This document shows, piece by piece, positions 59,107-64,000 of a stretch of DNA of 64,000 nt. The notes beneath the pieces were generated by a model that was not told the DNA's origin, did not search any database, and saw only the letters and a list, made by a program, of their open reading frames with translations. The first letter of the stretch is position 1. The number at the start of each line of letters is the position of its first letter. The translations under genes and the position numbers were made by a program. The stretch lies in assembly GCA_963921425.1 (NCBI GenBank), contig OY992839.1, positions 17,654,910-17,718,909 on the forward strand. The letters run 5' to 3'. The DNA is from Dryas octopetala. Its lineage: Eukaryota; Streptophyta; Magnoliopsida; Rosales; Rosaceae.

Positions 59107-60507
59107 AATGTTTTATCTAAATCCGGATCTGATTCGGACTTAGATGAAATACAAGAAGCTTTCCAGGATTCTGACAATGAACAGGATAAAGATCCTGTCC
59201 CAGCCTTAGATCTTAATATGCTCACCTTTAATTCAAGGTCCAATTATGGTTTTCAAGGAAAACCCCAGTTTGCCCCCACAAGAAATTATTACCATAGGCC
59301 CACACCTGTAGACATGTAGTATGAAGAAAATTGGTACAATGACTCTGCAAGGTATGATGGAAATTCCATTATTGAATGGAACATTGATGGTAAGAATGAG
59401 TACCAAATTCTTGATACTTTTAAACACATGATGATGTTAGCTACTGCTTATAGAGCCTCTTCTAACAATACAGAAAAACAAATTGCGGGAGCAATTATTG
59501 CAAGTTTTGCAAGCCAACTAAGGGGTTGGTGGGATTTCTTACCAGAAGCCGATAAACAGGCAATCTTAAGTGCAACTAAACCAGTTGTTAAGATTGAAGG
59601 GCAGACCATGACCCAAACAGCAGAAGGAGATGCTGTTAATACTTTGATTTATACATTAACTCTCCATTTTGCAGGGACATGAAGGTTAATGGCTGATAAA
59701 TCCAGAGAAGTTCTTATGAACTTAAAATGTGCAAGCCTTATTGAATACAGGTGGTATAAAGATGTTTTTATGGCTAAAGTATTCACTAGAGATGACTGTC
59801 ATTCAGATTTCTGAAAAGAAAAATTTCTTTCAGGTTTACCACCACTATTCGAAAAAAAGGTTAGGCAGAGGCTAAAAGCTAAATATGGTGGAACAATCCC
59901 CTTCAAAAATTGTACGTATGAAGAGCTCCACAGTGAAATATGTGCGGAAGGAATAGCCATATGCATAGATATGAAGCTAAAAAGGCAGCTTGAAAAGGAG
60001 AAATTCCTTAAAGGAAAAGAAATGGGTGATTTCTGTGAACAGTTTGGACTAACTACTGAAAAGGGCCCATCACAGAAAAAGAAGTCAAAACCCAAATTTA
60101 TACCTAATAGGTATAAACAGGCTAAAAAGCCAAAACTATTCCAAAGCCCATTCCAGAGCAGAAAAGGGCCTGCCAAGAAAAGATTTCCAGGTAGGAACCC
60201 AGGTAAAGCCCCTGTCTGTTTTAAATGTGGAAAAGTAGATCACTACAGAAGTCAATGTAAAATGGAAGAAAAAATAAATTCCTTAGAAATAAGTGATGAG
60301 CTTAAAGAACAAATTAAACACTTATCTTTAAACTTTGATTATTCTGATAATGAAATTGCAGGCCTTAGTGACTCTGAGGGATCTGATTCTAGCCAAGATG
60401 ACTGTAATTGCAAAACCATTAATGTTATTACTAAACAAGATGGTTTTTTGTTAGACCTTATTGACAGGATAGAAAATCCCGGCGAGAAAAGAAAAGCTTT
60501 GGAATGA
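59107..60507 (+). CDS. Caulimovirid coat protein region
   Basis: Contains SQLRGWWDFLPEADKQAILS (a caulimovirid coat-like block), a lysine-rich basic stretch at about 60060-60200, and the zinc knuckle CFKCGKVDHYRSQC at about 60217-60258 (CX2CX4HX4C), the RNA-binding signature of caulimovirid coat proteins. An acidic, serine-rich tail follows (NFDYSDNEIAGLSDSEGSDS). Fossil region with breaks. Confidence 0.78.
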
Positions 60508-61290
60508 TACTTAGAGACCTTAAAATGGGAACTTGAGCAGGAAGAGAGAAAGGGACAAGATAAGATTAAAAAATCTTATGAACCCTACTCATTTCAAGAG
60601 GTCCTAAATAGAATCAAGGAACCACAACAAAAGGAAGTAACAGTTGCTGACCTAAAAACTGAGGTCAATCAACTTAAAGAAGAGGTCAAGCTCCTTAAAA
60701 CAAGGATGGAGGCCTTAGAGACCCACCAGGTGAATGAAGAAGACTTCGATCAATACTTCCCTGGAGAAGGACTTAGTAAACAAGGAGAAAATCAAGACTT
60801 AGTCCAACACATACAGAGTATTGAGAAAATTATATACCAAAAGTGGTATACAGAGGTAACAATAATAGCAAATGTTAATGAAAAAACTTTTTATTTTCTC
60901 ACTGTTGCCCTCATTGATTTAGGGGCTAACTCAAATTGTTTGAGAGAAGGACTGGTTCCATCTAGATTCTTTAGCAAAACCATTTAGGAGTTAAGGGTAG
61001 CCAACAGAAAGAAGATGAATATCAAATACAAGCTACCACACTCGGCAGTCTGTAATAATGGTATTTGTCTTGACACACCATTTATCCTGGTTAAAGATCT
61101 GAACCAGGCTTGCATCTTGGGGACTCCCTTTCTCAGCACTCTTTACCAGTCAGGACCCATTTATGTAGATCAAACAGGGATTAAAGGTAAAATACAAGGT
61201 ATAAAGGTAAATTTCCCTTTCATGATAGAGCCCTTAGTTCGACAAGTAAATTCTCTAAATAGCCTTATAAAAGGAAAAGATAATTTATAA
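60508..61290 (+). CDS. Caulimovirid linker and aspartic protease region
   Basis: A charged coiled-coil-like stretch (about 60540-60720), then the retropepsin-like part with TEVTIIANVNEKTFYFLTVA and LIDLGANSNCLREG near 60840-60960, followed by ACILGTPFLSTLY. This protease would cut the viral polyprotein. Fossil. Confidence 0.7.
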
Positions 61291-61479
61291 TGTCATTAAA
61301 AGGATAAATTAAAAACAAAAGGATTATGCAAATGTTGCAAGATCCAAAGGTTGAGAAGAAAGTACAAGATCTAAAAGATCTTATTACAATGGAAGTCTGC
61401 TCTGATCTTCCAACAGCCTTTTTGGAATAGGGAAAGACATATTGTTAGTCTTCCTTATGAACCCGATTTTAAAGAGTCT

Positions 61480-62868
61480 ATGATACCTACCAAGGCCAGA
61501 CCCATCCAAATGAATAAAGCCCATTTGAAACTGTGTGAAAAAGAAATTGAGGATCTCTTAAAAAATGGATTAATCCGTAAAAGAAAATCCCCATGGAGCT
61601 GTCCGGCCTTCTATGTGGAGAAAGCAGCAGAAATTGAACGCGGGGTTCCAAGGTTAGTAATTAATTATAAAGCTTTAAATAAAGCCTTGAGATGGATAAG
61701 GTATCCTATCCCAAACAAAAGGGATTTATTAAATAGGTTACATGAAGCTGTGATATTCTCAAAATTTGATATGAAATCTGGATTTTGGCAAGTCCAGATC
61801 AAAGAAGAAGAAAGGTACAAAACAGCTTTCACTGTACCTTTCGGGCATTACGAATGGAATGTTATGCCATTCAGACTCAAAAATGTACCATCAGAATTCC
61901 AAAATATCATAAATGATATTTTTAATCCATATTCCTCTTTCACTATTACTTATATTAATGATGTTTTAGTTTATTCCTCCTCTCTGGAAGAGCATTTTAA
62001 ACATGTTAACATCTTTCTTAAGGTAGTGAAAAATGCAGGGTTGGTGGTCTCAAGCAAGAAAATAGTCTTATTCCAGACTAAAATAAGGTTTCTTGGACAG
62101 AACATTGATCAAGGAACAATTGTTCCTATTGACAGAGCTATTGTGTTTGCCGACAAGTTCCCAGATGAATTAAAAGACAAAATGCAATTACAAAGGTTTT
62201 TGGGAAGTCTAAATTATGTCTCAGACTTTTATCAAGATCTTGCTAAAATAAGCAAGCCATTATACAAGAGGTTGAAAAAGAACCCTCCACCTTGGGATAA
62301 AAAACATACCCAAGCTGTAAAAGCCTTAAAGGCTCATGTCAAAGAACTTCTCTGCCTATCCATTCCTAAACCAGGAATGTTTAAAATTGTGGAAACAGAT
62401 GCTTCAAAGAAAGGATACGGAGGAATCCTAAAACAAAAGGATTTAAATTCAAAAAAGGAAGAATTGGTCAGATTCACTTCAGAAGTTTGGAATAGTGCCC
62501 AAAAGAATTATGCCACAATTAAAAAAGAAATTTTGGCTATCGTTTTAATTGTTACCAAATTCGAAAGTGATTTGTTAAACCAAAAGTTTTTAATACGTGT
62601 CGATTGCAAAGCTGCCAAAGAAGTTTTACAAAAAGATGTGAAAAACCTGGCTTCCAAACAAATTTTTGCCAGATGGCAAGCCATTCTTTCAGCTTTTGAC
62701 TTTGACATAGAATACATAAAAGGAGAGGATAACTCTCTCCCTGATTTTCTAACAAGAGAATTTTTGCAGGGCAAGAATGAGGAGAGGTTCATATTTCAGG
62801 AGAGGTTCAGGCTCAAGAATGAACCAAAGACAACAGAAGGAAGCTCAACAGCACACCCAGTGGCTTAG
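61480..62868 (+). CDS. Caulimovirid reverse transcriptase-RNase H region
   Basis: RT: ARPIQMNKAHLKLCEKEIED, RLVINYKALNKALRWIRYPI, FSKFDMKSGFWQVQIKEEER, YKTAFTVPFGHYEWNVMPF and the palm block with VLVYSSSLEEHFKHV. RNase H: FKIVETDASKKGYGGILKQ, WNSAQKNYATIKKEILAIVL and CKAAKEVLQKDVK. The phrase YKTAFTVPFGHYEWNVMPF separates it from Ty3/Gypsy RTs, and no integrase follows. About 460 residues remain open. It would have copied the viral pregenomic RNA. Confidence 0.85.
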   Translation: MIPTKARPIQMNKAHLKLCEKEIEDLLKNGLIRKRKSPWSCPAFYVEKAAEIERGVPRLVINYKALNKALRWIRYPIPNKRDLLNRLHEAVIFSKFDMKSGFWQVQIKEEERYKTAFTVPFGHYEWNVMPFRLKNVPSEFQNIINDIFNPYSSFTITYINDVLVYSSSLEEHFKHVNIFLKVVKNAGLVVSSKKIVLFQTKIRFLGQNIDQGTIVPIDRAIVFADKFPDELKDKMQLQRFLGSLNYVSDFYQDLAKISKPLYKRLKKNPPPWDKKHTQAVKALKAHVKELLCLSIPKPGMFKIVETDASKKGYGGILKQKDLNSKKEELVRFTSEVWNSAQKNYATIKKEILAIVLIVTKFESDLLNQKFLIRVDCKAAKEVLQKDVKNLASKQIFARWQAILSAFDFDIEYIKGEDNSLPDFLTREFLQGKNEERFIFQERFRLKNEPKTTEGSSTAHPVA

Positions 62869-63819
62869 AGAGCCCCAGCCCGAGGAGCCTAAAAGGACTC
62901 CTTACTATCCCTCTTTGGAGGTTTCTGTTGCAATAATTGAAAATCAGGATTTAACTAATCCTCCACCAGATGTTGCTAAAAAGTACCTGGTAAATCACTG
63001 CAGCCCTTCACTAGGCAACACAACTCGTGAATGGTACGAGGCAGTCTTAATAGACTGTGGTTCGGTACAAATTAAGCATCACTTCAGAAATAGAGGGATT
63101 ATTGCCTTTTCTCATTTTATCATCTGTGATTTTATCACACCTGATAAATGGGGAACATCCATTTTCGCTAAACAGCGTTTCAATGTGGATCAGGGACTTA
63201 TCCCAAATCGTTTTGATTACTATGACTATGTGAAAGCTTGGGAAGTCTCTTTAATTTACCAAAACCAAGATTTCTCCAGTTTAAAACAACTGGCCAAAAA
63301 CCTTTACCAAACTGGCTAAAAGCCTGGTATGCTGTTTGGGGTCATTCTCCAGACATTATTCATGCCCCTGTCATGGACAGCTTAACCCGATTTAAAAATT
63401 TTAATCAAGATGTTGTTCCCAATTGGGAAATTGGGTTGTGGTTCATGTATCTTTACAGTGTTCCTTGGATCCTCAAATGGTCCTATACTGTCTCCCTGCC
63501 AAATGAAGATGAAGACATCTACATACCCAACCTTCGCCGTTCCATTTGTGTCAAGTGGTGGGACAAGTTTAACTCCAAATCCATAGAAGGAGTTTCTTTT
63601 AAACCTAAAAGGGTTAAAGATATTTTGGGATCCTCTTCATCATTTTCTTCCTCTGATTCAGACAGGTTGAGGCATCTTGAGGCTGAATTCAATGAGTTAA
63701 GAAACCAACTCCTTAGAAAAACTAGTAAAAGGTCAGACGCAGAAGCTCCTTCTTTCGACATCACTTCTGACAATGATAACGAAGATGACTGTTTTGGAGT
63801 CTTCACTCCAATCAAGTAA
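62820..63819 (+). CDS. Caulimovirid downstream protein of unknown function
   Basis: Coding content after RNase H: PYYPSLEVSVAIIENQDLTN, VLIDCGSVQIKHHFRNRGII, KAWYAVWGHSPDIIHAPVMD and WEIGLWFMYLYSVPWILKWS. A Ser/Asp-rich part with a leucine-zipper-like DRLRHLEAEFNELRNQL stretch (about 63660-63720) and an acidic C-terminus follow. I do not recognise a domain. The position matches the extra downstream frame of two-frame florendoviruses, or an inclusion-body/transactivator in other genera; the coiled coil would suit self-association. Fossil with breaks. Confidence 0.6.
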
Positions 63820-64000
63820 CTTTGCTAAAAAGTAAAGTAAAAATCCCGTGATGCTTATCAGCATCTCTGATGGTCCCACTTCTCTTTCGGTGGTTTGGCT
63901 TTATGTAAAATAATTGAGAACTTTACTATTTACTTTTTGACTTTTGTTCACGGTGGTTGTTTCCACTCTACCTTTTTCTATTTGCTTTTTAAAGGATAAG
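63820..64000 (+). other. Caulimovirid intergenic region (start)
   Basis: Noncoding, with GATGCTTATCAGCATCTCTG (a small dyad) and pyrimidine-rich patches. Intergenic regions of Caulimoviridae hold the transcript promoter and polyadenylation signals; none can be fixed here because the window ends. Confidence 0.5.

Larger units (their letters stand above)
51420..59470. repeat. Inverted repeat of caulimovirid sequence, about 1.25 kb per arm
   Basis: Left arm 51420 to about 52664; right arm 52759-53641 continued at 59107 to about 59470 after the CACTA insertion. Arm lengths are about 1245 and 1247 bases. The spacer is about 95 bases, and the arms differ at only a few places by eye. The CACTA element entered only the right arm, so the inversion-duplication is older than it. 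Confidence 0.88.
52759..63830 (+). mobile_element. Endogenous caulimovirid (pararetrovirus) copy, plus strand, split by CACTA 3
   Basis: From the polyprotein linker part (52759-53641) through coat, protease, RT and RNase H regions (59107-62868), then a second coding region (about 62820-63819) and an intergenic stretch. No integrase is present, as expected for Caulimoviridae, and no LTRs. Gene order and RT wording (SKFDMKSGFWQVQIKEEERY) resemble Florendovirus/Petuvirus-type endogenous viruses of dicots. The movement protein part is not in the window. The copy has several breaks and is an old integration. Confidence 0.82.

Noticed and set aside
59428-62868. Ty3/Gypsy retroelement for the RT at the right end
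   Set aside because: No integrase or LTR; CCHC coat protein and RT wording are of caulimovirid type.

Overview
The window is repeat-dense DNA from a flowering plant, most likely a eudicot (inference). The signs are plant-specific retroelement lineages (Athila, Tat and SIRE types), CACTA DNA transposons carrying fragments of plant RAB GTPase and receptor-kinase genes, AT-rich introns with plant-like splice sites, and an integrated caulimovirid (plant pararetrovirus) copy. I found no intact single-copy host gene, tRNA, rRNA or CRISPR array. Nearly every base can be assigned to mobile DNA inserted in other mobile DNA.

Layout. 1-10653: a very young Athila-type Ty3/Gypsy element on the plus strand (its left LTR mostly outside the window), followed head-to-tail by a shortened second unit that shares the LTR at 7294-9456. 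10654-11262: a fragment of an older related LTR. 11263-15261: a short array of a 150-bp tandem repeat, split by a 3.16-kb solo LTR (11594-14755, target duplication GAAGC). 15262-16651: an unclassified piece ending in a CACTA-like terminus. 16652-37125: an old Tat-type Ty3/Gypsy element, split by a minus-strand SIRE-type Copia element (18728-35010). That Copia element is split in turn by a 6.65-kb CACTA transposon (20995-27645, target duplication ATC). A 0.87-kb tandem duplication spans the right Copia/Tat junction. 37197-39624: a second CACTA element (target duplication ATT). 39625-40385: unclassified repeats. 40386-51204: a second solo LTR (target duplication CTACT) related to the first, split by a complete-looking but pol-less Athila-type element on the minus strand (41745-50491, target duplication ACTGT). 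51420-63830: caulimovirid sequence, beginning as a 1.25-kb inverted repeat whose right arm is split by a third CACTA element (53645-59106, target duplication AAT). The plus-strand virus copy then runs to near the window end.

The most interesting system is the CACTA family. The three complete elements share TIRs, ATATCAG/CTGATAT subterminal repeats and the same C-terminal exons of a Ulp1-type (C48) cysteine protease. I recognise no transposase in any of them. Two carry different host gene pieces with splice sites still visible: RAB1/RABD GTPase exons in the first, and the transmembrane plus early kinase exons of a receptor-like kinase in the third. Other points are the virus inverted repeat, which could form a long hairpin RNA, a conserved cluster of short dyad repeats upstream of the Athila LTR TATA boxes, and repeated polypurine-tract-like motifs in Athila 3' regions. 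All calls come from reading the sequence; no database search was run.
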